This document shows, piece by piece, positions 56,511 through 64,000 of a DNA stretch of 64,000 nucleotides. Numbering within the stretch: position 1 is the first letter of the stretch; every line of letters starts with the position of its first letter. The position numbers and the translations under genes are program-made. The stretch is from Rhodoferax sp. (GTDB lineage Bacteria; Pseudomonadota; Gammaproteobacteria; Burkholderiales; Burkholderiaceae_C). The notes beneath the pieces are model-generated. The model saw only the letters and a program-made list of their open reading frames with translations, had not been told where the DNA came from and did no database searches. The DNA lies in contig NZ_JANXMU010000038.1 of NCBI RefSeq assembly GCF_025354435.1, positions 40,550 to 104,549 of the forward strand. Direction: 5' to 3'.

Positions 56511-57107
56511 GCTACCCATCTGCTGTATCTCCACGGCTTTCGTTCGTCGCCACAGTCGGCCAAGGCCCGCCAGGTTGCCGCACGCGTGCAGGCGCAGCAC
56601 CCTGGTGTGACCTGGTGGTGCCCGCAATTGCCGCCCTCGCCGCGGGCCGCCATCGAACTGCTGCGCCAGGGCGTCGCCGCCTGGCCATGGGCCACGATGG
56701 CCGTGGTTGGCTCGTCCCTGGGTGGTTTTTACGCCACCTGGGTGGCCGAGCACACCGGCTGCAAGGCCGTGCTGCTGAACCCCGCCGTAGACCCAGAGCG
56801 GGACCTGGCACGGCACATCGGCGAGCAAACCAGTTGGCAAAACCCCAAAGAGCGTTTCTATTTCGAACCCGCCTTCATCGGCGAATTGCAGGCCCTGACC
56901 CTGCACAACCAGCCCCCGCCCGAACGCTACCGCGTACTGGTCGCCAAGGGTGACGAGGTGCTGGACTGGCGCGAAATGGACACCCGCTACGCCAGCGCCC
57001 AGCCCATGCTGCTGGAGGGCGGCGACCATGCGCTAAGCGACTTTGACGCGCACATCGACGGCGTGTTTCGCTTTCTCGATCTGCTGCCCGCAACCCCGCC
57101 CGGCTAA
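56493..57107 (+). CDS. YqiA/YcfP-type alpha/beta-hydrolase esterase
   Basis: Small alpha/beta-hydrolase of 204 residues. It begins HFATHLLYLHGFRSSPQSAKA with the oxyanion-hole HGF, has the nucleophile elbow VGSSLGGFYA (Ser near residue 77), the acid region VAKGDEVLDW and a catalytic His in GGDHALSDF. This layout matches the YqiA family of esterases; the natural substrate is unknown. The next gene starts 31 bases later on the same strand. Confidence 0.86.
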   Translation: MLTPHFATHLLYLHGFRSSPQSAKARQVAARVQAQHPGVTWWCPQLPPSPRAAIELLRQGVAAWPWATMAVVGSSLGGFYATWVAEHTGCKAVLLNPAVDPERDLARHIGEQTSWQNPKERFYFEPAFIGELQALTLHNQPPPERYRVLVAKGDEVLDWREMDTRYASAQPMLLEGGDHALSDFDAHIDGVFRFLDLLPATPPG

Positions 57108-57138
57108 ACCGGCCGCGGCGCATGGGAGAATTCAGCCC

Positions 57139-59202
57139 ATGTTTGCATTATTTGAAGAAGCCGGAAAATTCATGGCCGGCCGCATCTTGTCCGAAGCGGA
57201 GTCGTCCGCGCAGGTAGAGCTCGACAGTGGCAAGCGGGTCAAGGTCAAGGCCGCCAACCTGCTGTTGAAATTCGACAAGCCCACGCCCGCCATCCTGTTG
57301 CGCGATGCCCAGTTAGTTGCCGCCGACATTGAGCTGGAAATGGCCTGGGAGTTCGCTCCCGAGGACGACTTTGGCTTTGCCGACCTGGCGCGCGACTATT
57401 TCAGCGACAAAGCCACGCTGGAGCAACAAACCGCCATGCTGCTGCGCCTGTTCGACGCGCCGCACTACTTCCGCCGCGCGGGCAAGGGGCGGTTTCGCAA
57501 GGCCTCCGCCGAGATCCTGCAACTGGCGCTGGCCGCCATCGAGAAAAAGCAGCAGCTTGCTATACAAATTGCGGCCTGGGCAGAAGAGCTAAGCCAGGGC
57601 TCGTGCCCGCCAGCCGTGCGTGAGCAGCTATACAAAATACTGTTCAAACCCGATAAAAACGGCCCTGAATACAAGGCCGTGGTCGAGGCATCCCGCGCCA
57701 CCCACAAGGCCCCGCTGGTGCTGCTGCAGCATGCCGGGGCCATCGACTCGCCCTACCAGTTCCACTGGCGGCGCTTTTTGCTGGAAAACTTCCCCAAGGG
57801 CACAGGCTTCCCGGCCCTGGACGCGCCGCAGATCCTGGACGACCTGCCGCTGTCCACTGCGCAGGCGTTTTCCATCGACGATTCGCAAACCACCGAAATC
57901 GACGACGCGCTGTCGGTGCAAGGCCTGGGCACGGGCACGGTGACGCTGGGCATCCACATTGCCGCGCCCGGCCTGGCCATTGCGCCGGGCAGCGCCATCG
58001 ACCAGCTGGGCCGCGCCCGCTTGTCCACCGTCTACATGCCCGGCTACAAGCTGACCATGCTGCCCGACGCAGTGGTACAAAACTACACCTTGCAAGAGGG
58101 CCGCGACTGCCCCGCCGTATCGCTGTACGTCACGCTGGATGAGGACACGCTGGAGATCACCGCTTCTGAGACCCGGCTGGAGCGGGTACACATTGCCGCC
58201 AACCTGCGCCACGACCAGCTCGATACGCTGGTCACGGCCGAGTGGCTGGAGAACCCAGACTTTGAGCATGAAATTGGCACCTCGTGCTTATCCATTGAGC
58301 ATGAGCAGCTATCATTTTTATATAAGCTCGCCAAACACCTGAAAGCCCAGCGGGAAGTGGTGCGCGGCAAGCCCGAGAACTTCAACCGGCCCGACTACAA
58401 CTTCAAGCTGCTCGGCAAAACCGCCGACGAACCGGTGGGCGACGAGCAGGTGCAGATCACCACCCGCCAGCGCGGTGCGCCCCTGGATCTGATGGTGGCC
58501 GAGGCCATGATTTTGGCCAACAGCACCTGGGGCAACTGGATGGCCGAGAACGGCGTGCCCGGCATCTACCGCAGCCAGGCCAGCCTGCTGCCCGGCGTGA
58601 AGGTGCGCATGGGCACCAGGGCGCTGCCGCACGCGGGCATCGGGGTCAAAAGCTACGCCTGGAGCACCTCGCCCCTGCGCCGCTACACCGACCTGGTCAA
58701 CCAGTGGCAGATCATTGCCTGCGCCCGGCACGGAAAAACCGCCGCCCTGGCCGCGCCGTTCAAGCCCAAGGATGCCGATCTGTTCTCCATCATTTCGATG
58801 TTTGACGCGGCCTACGCCACCTACAACGGCTACCAGGGCGCGATGGAGCGCTTCTGGACGCTGAAATACCTGCAGCAAAACGCCATCACCGAGATCGTCG
58901 GCACCGTATTCAAGGACGGCATGGTCCGCGCCGACGGCCTGCCGCTGGTGTTGCCGGTGATGGGCGATGCGCCACGCGGTGCCAAGGTGCGGGTCAAACT
59001 GGGTGATATCGACGAAATCACCCTGGACGTGCACGGCACCGTGGTCGAGCGGCTGGACACGCCGGTCGAAATGGCATCTGACGCAACCGCCGAAGCAGCT
59101 GAGGACGACGAGGAAGACACCTCTGCCGGGCCGATCGCCATCGCCGTCGATATGGACGAGCCCGAAGCCGCCGCTGCATCCGCCGCCGAACCTGCACCGT
59201 GA
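57139..59202 (+). CDS. RNB domain exoribonuclease (RNase II/R family)
   Basis: 3'-5' exoribonuclease-like protein of 687 residues. ATG 57139 gives MFALFEEAGKFMAGRILSE; the frame open to 57043 is rejected. An N-terminal OB-type region precedes the RNB catalytic core, where FSIDDSQTTEIDDALSV carries the metal-binding Asp residues, with IHIAAPGLAI and YMPGYKLTMLP following; later SPLRRYTDLVNQWQI is conserved. There is no clear C-terminal S1 and basic tail as in RNase R; instead the end is acidic. Two or three AT-rich spots (57549-57588, 57625-57655, 58282-58328) look like repeat copies read in frame. Confidence 0.88.
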   Translation: MFALFEEAGKFMAGRILSEAESSAQVELDSGKRVKVKAANLLLKFDKPTPAILLRDAQLVAADIELEMAWEFAPEDDFGFADLARDYFSDKATLEQQTAMLLRLFDAPHYFRRAGKGRFRKASAEILQLALAAIEKKQQLAIQIAAWAEELSQGSCPPAVREQLYKILFKPDKNGPEYKAVVEASRATHKAPLVLLQHAGAIDSPYQFHWRRFLLENFPKGTGFPALDAPQILDDLPLSTAQAFSIDDSQTTEIDDALSVQGLGTGTVTLGIHIAAPGLAIAPGSAIDQLGRARLSTVYMPGYKLTMLPDAVVQNYTLQEGRDCPAVSLYVTLDEDTLEITASETRLERVHIAANLRHDQLDTLVTAEWLENPDFEHEIGTSCLSIEHEQLSFLYKLAKHLKAQREVVRGKPENFNRPDYNFKLLGKTADEPVGDEQVQITTRQRGAPLDLMVAEAMILANSTWGNWMAENGVPGIYRSQASLLPGVKVRMGTRALPHAGIGVKSYAWSTSPLRRYTDLVNQWQIIACARHGKTAALAAPFKPKDADLFSIISMFDAAYATYNGYQGAMERFWTLKYLQQNAITEIVGTVFKDGMVRADGLPLVLPVMGDAPRGAKVRVKLGDIDEITLDVHGTVVERLDTPVEMASDATAEAAEDDEEDTSAGPIAIAVDMDEPEAAAASAAEPAP
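58282..58328 (+). repeat. repeat copy inside the RNB gene (orientation A, in frame)
   Basis: Core TGCTTAT and ATGAGCA pair with one wobble around a spacer, followed by GCAGCTATCATTTTTATA. It encodes the segment SCLSIEHEQLSFLYK and is strikingly AT-rich against its surroundings. Confidence 0.55.
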
Positions 59203-60065
59203 CCTGGCGCTTCTTACGCAACTTCACCGCCCTGCAGCTGGCGCTGGGGGTGTCCATCACCCTGCATGCGGTGCTGCTGACGCTGCGCTTCATCGACCCC
59301 GAATCCTTCAACCGGGTGTTCCAGGACACGCCGCTGGAGGTGATTTTGGTCAACACCAAATCCACCACCCCGCCCGACCGCGCCACGGCCATTGCCCAGG
59401 CATCACTGGCCGGGGGCGGCGAGGCAGATGCAGGCCGGGCCACCACACCGCTGCCGCCGTCGGCCATCACCGACCTGGGTGAAACCATGGAGGCCACGCA
59501 GCGCAAGATGGACGCGATGCAGCAACAGCAAACCATGCTGCTGGCGCAGGTAACCCAGCAACTGGCCAGCCTGCCCATTCCAGACCCCAAAAAAGCCAGC
59601 AACTCGCCCGAAGCCGCCGCACAAGAAGAAAAGCGCCGCCAGTTGCTGAACCTGCTGGCCGAGATCGAGCGGCGCATCAACCAGGAAAACGCCCGCCCCA
59701 AGCGCCGCTACGTCAGCCCCGCCACCCGCGAAGAGGTGTACGCGGTGTACTACGACAACCTGCGCCGCCGGGTGGAAGACCGGGGCACCGAGAACTTCCC
59801 CGAAGTAGCGGGCAAAAAGCTGTATGGCGCGCTGACCATGATCGTCACCGTCAACTTTGACGGCCAGGTGCTGGCCACCCAGATCGCCGAAAGCTCGGGC
59901 AACCGCACGCTGGACCGGCGCGCCGAGGCCATCGTGCGCAATGCCGGGCCGTTTGGCCTGTTCAGCGACGCGATGCGGGCTAAAGTCGACCAACTGGTGG
60001 TGGTGTCACGCTTTCGCTTCACCCGCGACCAGACGCTGGAAACCAAGGTCGGCGCCACGCCCTGA
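59199..60065 (+). CDS. TonB family protein
   Basis: Protein of 288 residues starting at GTG 59199, overlapping the RNB stop codon by four bases. The N-terminus has one membrane span (LQLALGVSITLHAVLLTLRF), then a periplasmic Gln/Ala-rich coiled-coil region (about 85-160: MEATQRKMDAMQQQQTMLLA) and a C-terminal TonB-like beta domain (LYGALTMIVTVNFDGQVLATQI, RFRFTRDQTL). The usual Pro-rich linker and ExbBD genes are absent, so it may serve a structural or trans-envelope role rather than siderophore uptake. Confidence 0.85.
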   Translation: MTWRFLRNFTALQLALGVSITLHAVLLTLRFIDPESFNRVFQDTPLEVILVNTKSTTPPDRATAIAQASLAGGGEADAGRATTPLPPSAITDLGETMEATQRKMDAMQQQQTMLLAQVTQQLASLPIPDPKKASNSPEAAAQEEKRRQLLNLLAEIERRINQENARPKRRYVSPATREEVYAVYYDNLRRRVEDRGTENFPEVAGKKLYGALTMIVTVNFDGQVLATQIAESSGNRTLDRRAEAIVRNAGPFGLFSDAMRAKVDQLVVVSRFRFTRDQTLETKVGATP

Positions 60066-60093
60066 TCCCCCTTTTTAGACAGAAAGTACGTGT

Positions 60094-60921
60094 ATGGACC
60101 GCTATTGCGTGATGGGCAACCCGATAGAACACAGCCGGTCGCCGTGGATCCAAAGCCGGTTTGCCGCCTTGATGGGCCACAACCTGCAATACGACAAGCG
60201 CCTGGTGCCGCTGGACGGTTTTGCACAGGCCATTGCCGCATTCCGCGCCGAGGGCGGGCTGGGCTGCAACATCACCGTGCCCTTCAAATTTGAAGCCGCC
60301 GCAGTCGCCGACCACCAGTCGCCGCGCGCCCAACTGGCCGGGGCCAGCAACTTTCTGCATTTCCGCGACGGCGGTATCCACGCCGACAACACCGATGGTG
60401 CAGGCCTGGTCAACGACATCCAGAACAACGCCGGCGTGGCCCTGGCCGGGCGCGACGTGCTGCTGATCGGTGCCGGGGGCGCATCCGCCGGGGTGCTGGG
60501 GCCGCTGATCGCCGCCCAGGCCCGCCGCATTACCGTGGCCAACCGGACCCTGGGCAAAGCCGAAGCGCTGGCGGCACGCCACGCGGCGCTGGCCCAGGCG
60601 CACGGTGTGCAGGTCGACTGCGCCGAACTGGCCGCCGTACAAACGCCGTATGACGTAGTGGTCAACGCCACCGCCAGCAGCTTGAGCGGCGCGGGCGTAC
60701 CGGTGTCGCCCAGCGTGCTCAAACCCGGTGCATTGGCGCTGGACATGATGTACGGCCCGGCGGCCGCAGGCTTCATGGACTGGGCCCGCGCGTACCAGGC
60801 CATTGCGCGCGACGGCCTGGGCATGCTGGTCGAGCAGGCCGCCGAGGGCTTTTTACTCTGGCGCGGCGTGCGTCCGCCGTCCGCACAGGTGTTGGCCGAG
60901 CTGCGCGCCACCCTGGGCTGA
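60094..60921 (+). CDS. aroE: shikimate dehydrogenase
   Basis: NADPH-dependent reduction of 3-dehydroshikimate to shikimate, step four of the shikimate pathway started by the DAHP synthase in this window. It has 275 residues. MGNPIEHSRSPWIQSRFA binds shikimate, the catalytic Lys is in NITVPFKFEA, the Asp in HADNTDGAGLV, and the cofactor loop is IGAGGASAGVLGPL with VANRTLGKAEAL. mtgA starts four bases after the stop. Confidence 0.96.
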   Translation: MDRYCVMGNPIEHSRSPWIQSRFAALMGHNLQYDKRLVPLDGFAQAIAAFRAEGGLGCNITVPFKFEAAAVADHQSPRAQLAGASNFLHFRDGGIHADNTDGAGLVNDIQNNAGVALAGRDVLLIGAGGASAGVLGPLIAAQARRITVANRTLGKAEALAARHAALAQAHGVQVDCAELAAVQTPYDVVVNATASSLSGAGVPVSPSVLKPGALALDMMYGPAAAGFMDWARAYQAIARDGLGMLVEQAAEGFLLWRGVRPPSAQVLAELRATLG

Positions 60922-60925
60922 CGCG

Positions 60926-61681
60926 ATGCGCCCCCTGCTGCGCTGGCTGGTGCTGGTGGTTTTTGCCACGCTGGCGCTGCAACTGTTCTTTGTGGGCCGC
61001 ATTGCCCTGATGCTGGTCGTGGATCCGCAATCCACCGCGTTTGAGCGCTCGGAGGCCTGGCGGCTGCTGACCGGTGCCGACGCGCAGCTGCGCTGGCGGC
61101 AGGAATGGGTGCCGTACAGCCAGATTTCGGACAACCTCAAACGCGCCGTCATCGCCTCGGAAGACAGCAGCTTCACCAACCACGACGGCGTGGACTGGGA
61201 AGCGCTGGAAAAAGCCTGGGACAAGAACAAAAAAGCCCAGGAGCGCGCAGCCAAACTGGCCGCCCCGGCCAAGGCCAAGACGACTGCCCCGGCCAAGCCG
61301 GTCAAACCGCCCAAGGTCATCGGCGGCTCCACCATCACCCAGCAGTTGGCAAAAAACCTGCTGCTGTCGGGCGAACGCACGCTGCTGCGCAAGGGCCAGG
61401 AGTTCGTGCTGACCATGCTACTGGAGCACTTGCTGGACAAGCAGCGCATCCTGGAGATCTACCTGAACAACGTGGAATGGGGTGAAGGCGTGTTCGGTGC
61501 CGAGGCCGCCGCCCAGCACTATTTCCGCAAACCGGCCTCCCGCCTCAGCGCATTTGAAGCCGCCCGGCTGGCCGTGATGTTGCCCCGGCCCAAGTATTTT
61601 GAAAAACTGCCCAATTCCGGCTACCTGGGCAGCCGCGCCTCCACCATCGTGGCCCGCATGGCCAGTGCCGAGCTGCCTTGA
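60926..61681 (+). CDS. mtgA: monofunctional biosynthetic peptidoglycan transglycosylase
   Basis: GT51 enzyme that polymerises lipid II into glycan strands. From ATG 60926 it has 251 residues with one membrane span (about 7-31). The catalytic Glu is in IASEDSSFTNHDGVDW, followed by GGSTITQQLAKNL and ILEIYLNNVEWGEGVFGAEAA (second catalytic Glu). Between the first two motifs is an unusual Lys/Ala/Pro-rich insertion of about 25-30 residues (around 102-131), where other MtgA proteins have a short loop. The frame open upstream lies over aroE and is rejected. Confidence 0.94.
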   Translation: MRPLLRWLVLVVFATLALQLFFVGRIALMLVVDPQSTAFERSEAWRLLTGADAQLRWRQEWVPYSQISDNLKRAVIASEDSSFTNHDGVDWEALEKAWDKNKKAQERAAKLAAPAKAKTTAPAKPVKPPKVIGGSTITQQLAKNLLLSGERTLLRKGQEFVLTMLLEHLLDKQRILEIYLNNVEWGEGVFGAEAAAQHYFRKPASRLSAFEAARLAVMLPRPKYFEKLPNSGYLGSRASTIVARMASAELP

Positions 61682-61736
61682 ATGGCCGGGATGGATAATG
61701 CAGCGGCATTCCTGCTGAAACTGCCTGAGCCCCTCC

Positions 61737-62531
61737 ATGTCTGACATCCTCGAACAAATCATCACCGTCAAGCGCACAGAAATCACCGCAGCAATGCGCC
61801 GCACCTCCTTGGCAGACATGCGTGCCGACGCAGAGTCCCGCGTGCTGACCCGCGACTTTGTGGGTGCCATGCGCAAGAAAATCGCTGCGGGGCAGGCCGC
61901 CGTCATCGCCGAAATCAAAAAAGCCAGCCCCTCCAAAGGTGTGCTGCGCGCCGACTTCATTCCCGCCGACATCGCCCAAAGCTATGCCGAATATGGCGCG
62001 GCCTGTTTGTCTGTGCTCACAGACAAACAGTTCTTCCAGGGTCAGGTGGATTACCTAAAGCAAGCGCGCGCTTCTTGCCAATTGCCGGTGCTGCGCAAAG
62101 ACTTCATCGTTGATGCCTACCAGGTCTATGAATCCCGCGCCATGGGGGCCGACTGCATCCTGTTGATCGCCGCAGCCCTGGACGATGGCCACATGGCCGA
62201 GCTGGAGGCCATCGCCCGCTCGCTGGACATGGCGGTGCTGGTGGAAGTACACGACGCGGCCGAACTGCAGCGCAGCCTGAAGCTGAAAACCCCGCTGATC
62301 GGCATCAACAACCGCAATCTGCGTACCTTTGAAGTCAGCCTGGACACCACGCTGGCCCTGCAAAAAGACGTGCCCGCCGACCGCCTGCTGGTCACCGAAA
62401 GCGGCATTCTGACCGCTGCCGATGTGCAGCGCATGCGCGACGCGAAAGTCAATGCCTTCCTAGTTGGCGAAGCCTTCATGCGCGCCGCCGACCCTGGCGT
62501 GGCGTTGGCCGGCCTGTTCACCACCCAATAA
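61737..62531 (+). CDS. trpC: indole-3-glycerol phosphate synthase
   Basis: Closes the indole ring in tryptophan synthesis. It has 264 residues, a TIM barrel. Motifs: [77 protein letters not shown] and [15 protein letters not shown]. The usual upstream partners trpE, trpG and trpD are absent; mtgA is 55 bases upstream instead. ung follows 10 bases after the stop. Confidence 0.96.
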   Translation: MSDILEQIITVKRTEITAAMRRTSLADMRADAESRVLTRDFVGAMRKKIAAGQAAVIAEIKKASPSKGVLRADFIPADIAQSYAEYGAACLSVLTDKQFFQGQVDYLKQARASCQLPVLRKDFIVDAYQVYESRAMGADCILLIAAALDDGHMAELEAIARSLDMAVLVEVHDAAELQRSLKLKTPLIGINNRNLRTFEVSLDTTLALQKDVPADRLLVTESGILTAADVQRMRDAKVNAFLVGEAFMRAADPGVALAGLFTTQ

Positions 62532-62541
62532 AGAGCCCGCA

Positions 62542-63282
62542 ATGCCTCTTTTCCAAGAGGATTGCCTTCAAAGCTGGCCGCCGGCTGCGGCCTGCGTCGC
62601 ACCCGACTGGCAGCCTTGCGTGGCGGACTTTCTGGCCTCGGCGCGAGGCCAGCAGCTCGGCCAGTTTCTAAACCAGCGCCTGGCCCAGAAAGCCACAATC
62701 TACCCGCCACACCCCCTACGCGCCCTAGCCCTCACGCCGCTGAGTGCTATCAAGGTGGTCATCCTGGGCCAAGATCCTTACCACGGCCCCGGCCAAGCCG
62801 AAGGACTGGCATTTTCAGTCGCGCCCGGCATCCAGCCACCACCCTCGCTGCGCAACATCTTCAAAGAGCTCCAGCAAGAAGGCATGCCACCCCGTGCACC
62901 GGGCGGATCTCTGGCCGCCTGGGCGGAACAAGGTGTTTTGCTGCTCAATGCCTGCCTGACGGTCGAGGACGGATTACCCGCCAGCCACGCCAAACGCGGC
63001 TGGGAGGCCTTGACGGACGCGGTGGTCATGCAGGTCGCACAAACCGCGCCAGTGTGCGTCTACCTGCTGTGGGGAGCCCATGCCCAGACCAAAGCGCCAT
63101 TAGTCCAGCAACTCGCCGCAAACTATGGCAATCAGATTCTGGTGTTGCAATCCAACCACCCGTCTCCGCTCTCGGCAATGCGTCCGCCCGCGCCGTTCAT
63201 AGGCTGCGGGCACTTCCAGCGCGCCAATAGTTTTTTGACCCAGTTGGGCGCAACCGCTATCGACTGGCCGCGCACGGCCTGA
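62542..63282 (+). CDS. ung: uracil-DNA glycosylase
   Basis: Removes uracil from DNA. From ATG 62542 it has 246 residues. The water-activating loop is VVILGQDPYHGPGQAEGLAFSV (Asp78; given in full only as GQDPYHGPGQA), then PPPSLRNIFKEL, LLLNACLTV and the Leu-intercalation motif NHPSPLS with the catalytic His. The family-like body starts after about residue 38, so the N-terminal stretch is lineage-specific. Followed by the tRNA-tuf operon. Confidence 0.96.
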   Translation: MPLFQEDCLQSWPPAAACVAPDWQPCVADFLASARGQQLGQFLNQRLAQKATIYPPHPLRALALTPLSAIKVVILGQDPYHGPGQAEGLAFSVAPGIQPPPSLRNIFKELQQEGMPPRAPGGSLAAWAEQGVLLLNACLTVEDGLPASHAKRGWEALTDAVVMQVAQTAPVCVYLLWGAHAQTKAPLVQQLAANYGNQILVLQSNHPSPLSAMRPPAPFIGCGHFQRANSFLTQLGATAIDWPRTA

Positions 63283-63345
63283 AGACAAAATTAAGTAGCC
63301 CAAGCCATCGGTCGCCACAACGCGGTATGATTGAAAGCTATTCAA

Positions 63346-63383
63346 CACAGAGGTTTAGTCAGTGAAAAACTCTGTGCTATAAT
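63346..63383 (+). promoter_or_regulatory. promoter of the tRNA-tuf operon with an overlapping inverted repeat
   Basis: -10 TATAAT at 63378-63383 and -35 TTAGTC at 63355-63360, with 17 bases between them. Arms CACAGAG (63346-63352) and CTCTGTG (63370-63376) are complementary and flank the -35 element. tRNA-Tyr starts 13 bases after the -10 box, so transcription begins just before it. Confidence 0.78.
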
Positions 63384-63396
63384 TTGAGGCTTCGCC

Positions 63397-63482
63397 GGAG
63401 AGGTGGCCGAGTGGTTAATGGCAGCAGACTGTAAATCTGCCCTCTTACGAGTACGCTGGTTCGAATCCAGCCCTCTCCACCA
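63397..63482 (+). tRNA. tRNA-Tyr (anticodon GUA)
   Basis: Acceptor GGAGAGG pairs with CCTCTCC, discriminator A, CCA encoded. Anticodon arm GCAGA/TCTGC with loop CTGTAAA, anticodon at 63431-63433. A long variable arm is present, as expected for a class II tRNA. Confidence 0.97.
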
Positions 63483-63579
63483 GCGAAACGTCAGCAATGA
63501 CAGCCAGTTTTGAAAGTACTGACAAGCGGGTTTTGGGTTTGGCGTGAATGTTTCGTCTTGGGTGCTACGGCACCTGAAT

Positions 63580-63653
63580 GCGGGAGTAGTTTAATGGTAG
63601 AACCCTAGCCTTCCAAGCTAATGACGCGGGTTCGATTCCCGTCTCCCGCTCCA
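63580..63653 (+). tRNA. tRNA-Gly (anticodon UCC)
   Basis: Acceptor GCGGGAG pairs with CTCCCGC, discriminator T, CCA encoded. Anticodon loop CTTCCAA with TCC at 63612-63614. The anticodon stem has a C-A mismatch at its outer pair. Confidence 0.96.
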
Positions 63654-63679
63654 AAGGCGTTTGTCAATAGTAAGTTAAG

Positions 63680-63714
63680 GTTTTGTTGCTTCGGGCCTTC
63701 CGCAGCAACAAAAC
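63680..63714 (+). other. hairpin between tRNA-Gly and tRNA-Thr
   Basis: An 11-bp perfect stem GTTTTGTTGCT (63680-63690) with AGCAACAAAAC (63704-63714), loop of 13 bases that can form CGG-CCG inside. It ends four bases before tRNA-Thr. Likely an RNA processing or spacing element in the precursor; it could also act as a weak terminator. Confidence 0.55.
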
Positions 63715-63718
63715 AAAC

Positions 63719-63793
63719 GCCCATTTGGCTCAGTGGCAGAGCACTCCCTTGGTAAGGGAGAGGTCCCGGGTCCGATTCCCGGAATGGGCACCA
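63719..63793 (+). tRNA. tRNA-Thr (anticodon GGU)
   Basis: Acceptor GCCCATT pairs with AATGGGC, discriminator A, CCA encoded. Anticodon arm CTCCC/GGGAG with loop TTGGTAA, anticodon at 63751-63753. The Tyr-Gly-Thr-tuf order matches the tRNA-tufB operon of many proteobacteria. Confidence 0.97.
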
Positions 63794-63880
63794 GTATTTT
63801 GAAGGCGCGCCGAATCCAGTAGGTGCGACGGTTGGGTAAATTTGGTTTATTTTTTTCGGAGCTCTTTGGAGAATTGAAAA

Positions 63881-64000
63881 ATGGGAAAAGAAAAGTTCAC
63901 ACGTACCAAGCCCCACGTCAATGTGGGCACGATCGGCCACGTTGACCATGGCAAAACCACACTGACCGCCGCCATCACCACCGTGCTGGCAGCCAAGTTC
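63881..64000 (+). CDS. tuf: elongation factor Tu, 3' end cut off by the window
   Basis: GTPase that carries aminoacyl-tRNA to the ribosome. Only the first 40 codons are present: [20 protein letters not shown] and then [13 protein letters not shown] with the P-loop GHVDHGKT. The ATG at 63881 is preceded by GGAG at about 9 bases. It is the last gene of the tRNA-Tyr-Gly-Thr-tuf operon. Confidence 0.97.
   Translation, partial: MGKEKFTRTKPHVNVGTIGHVDHGKTTLTAAITTVLAAKF

Noticed and set aside
63605..63949. Minus-strand frame of 114 codons over tRNA-Gly, tRNA-Thr and the tuf start
   Set aside because: It is antisense to tRNA genes; its GDGNRTRV segment is a well-known artefact of antisense tRNA translation.

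Overview
This is a GC-rich, almost wholly coding stretch of a betaproteobacterial chromosome, most likely Burkholderiales of the family Comamonadaceae (Rhodoferax-like). The placement rests on recognised gene orders (nadK-recN-rapZ; lolB-ispE-tRNA-Gln-prs-rplY-pth; ffh-ccsA-pilSR-ampD; tRNA-Tyr-Gly-Thr-tuf), on protein types, and on a scattered AT-rich repeat of about 50 bp; no database search was possible. The window holds about 55 protein genes, four tRNA genes, several rho-independent terminators and no insertion sequence, prophage or CRISPR array.

Layout. 0-7 kb: NAD kinase (5' end cut off), recN, rapZ, then on the minus strand mutM, a dynamin-like GTPase and mutY. 7-13 kb: a secreted TPR protein, lolB, ispE, tRNA-Gln, prs, rplY and pth. 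13-20 kb: ferredoxin, rpe, apaG, thiL, a CoA-binding protein, hemE, priA and a DTW-domain protein. 20-31 kb is the most accessory-looking part: a class III cyclase gene broken by one stop codon, a large lipoprotein metalloprotease, two convergent chemoreceptors, a small unknown gene and a SPINDLY-type glycosyltransferase. 31-38 kb: ffh, a CcsA-like protein, pilS/pilR and ampD. 38-43 kb: nrdA and nrdB behind a pair of NrdR boxes, then a histone H1-like gene. 43-50 kb: DUF3426 protein, prmA, accC, accB, tlpA-like gene, unknown gene, and divergent mpl. 50-56 kb (minus strand): diguanylate cyclase, rodA, tldD, an aromatic leader peptide with attenuator, DAHP synthase and an unknown protein. 56-63 kb (plus strand): esterase, RNB exoribonuclease, TonB-like protein, aroE, mtgA, trpC and ung. 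The window ends with tRNA-Tyr, tRNA-Gly, tRNA-Thr and the start of tuf.

The most interesting regulatory object lies upstream of the DAHP synthase gene: an 18-residue reading frame (MHQSVFAYFYFWFSVPGG) with seven aromatic codons within eight, followed by a strong terminator whose 5' arm can instead pair with the end of the leader. This has the design of ribosome-mediated attenuation responding to Phe, Tyr and Trp. The second theme is the AT-rich repeat: it recurs in at least ten intergenic places, its central stem changes sequence while keeping complementarity, it supplies stop codons to several genes, and probable copies lie in frame inside thiL, pilR, the RNB gene and perhaps tldD.
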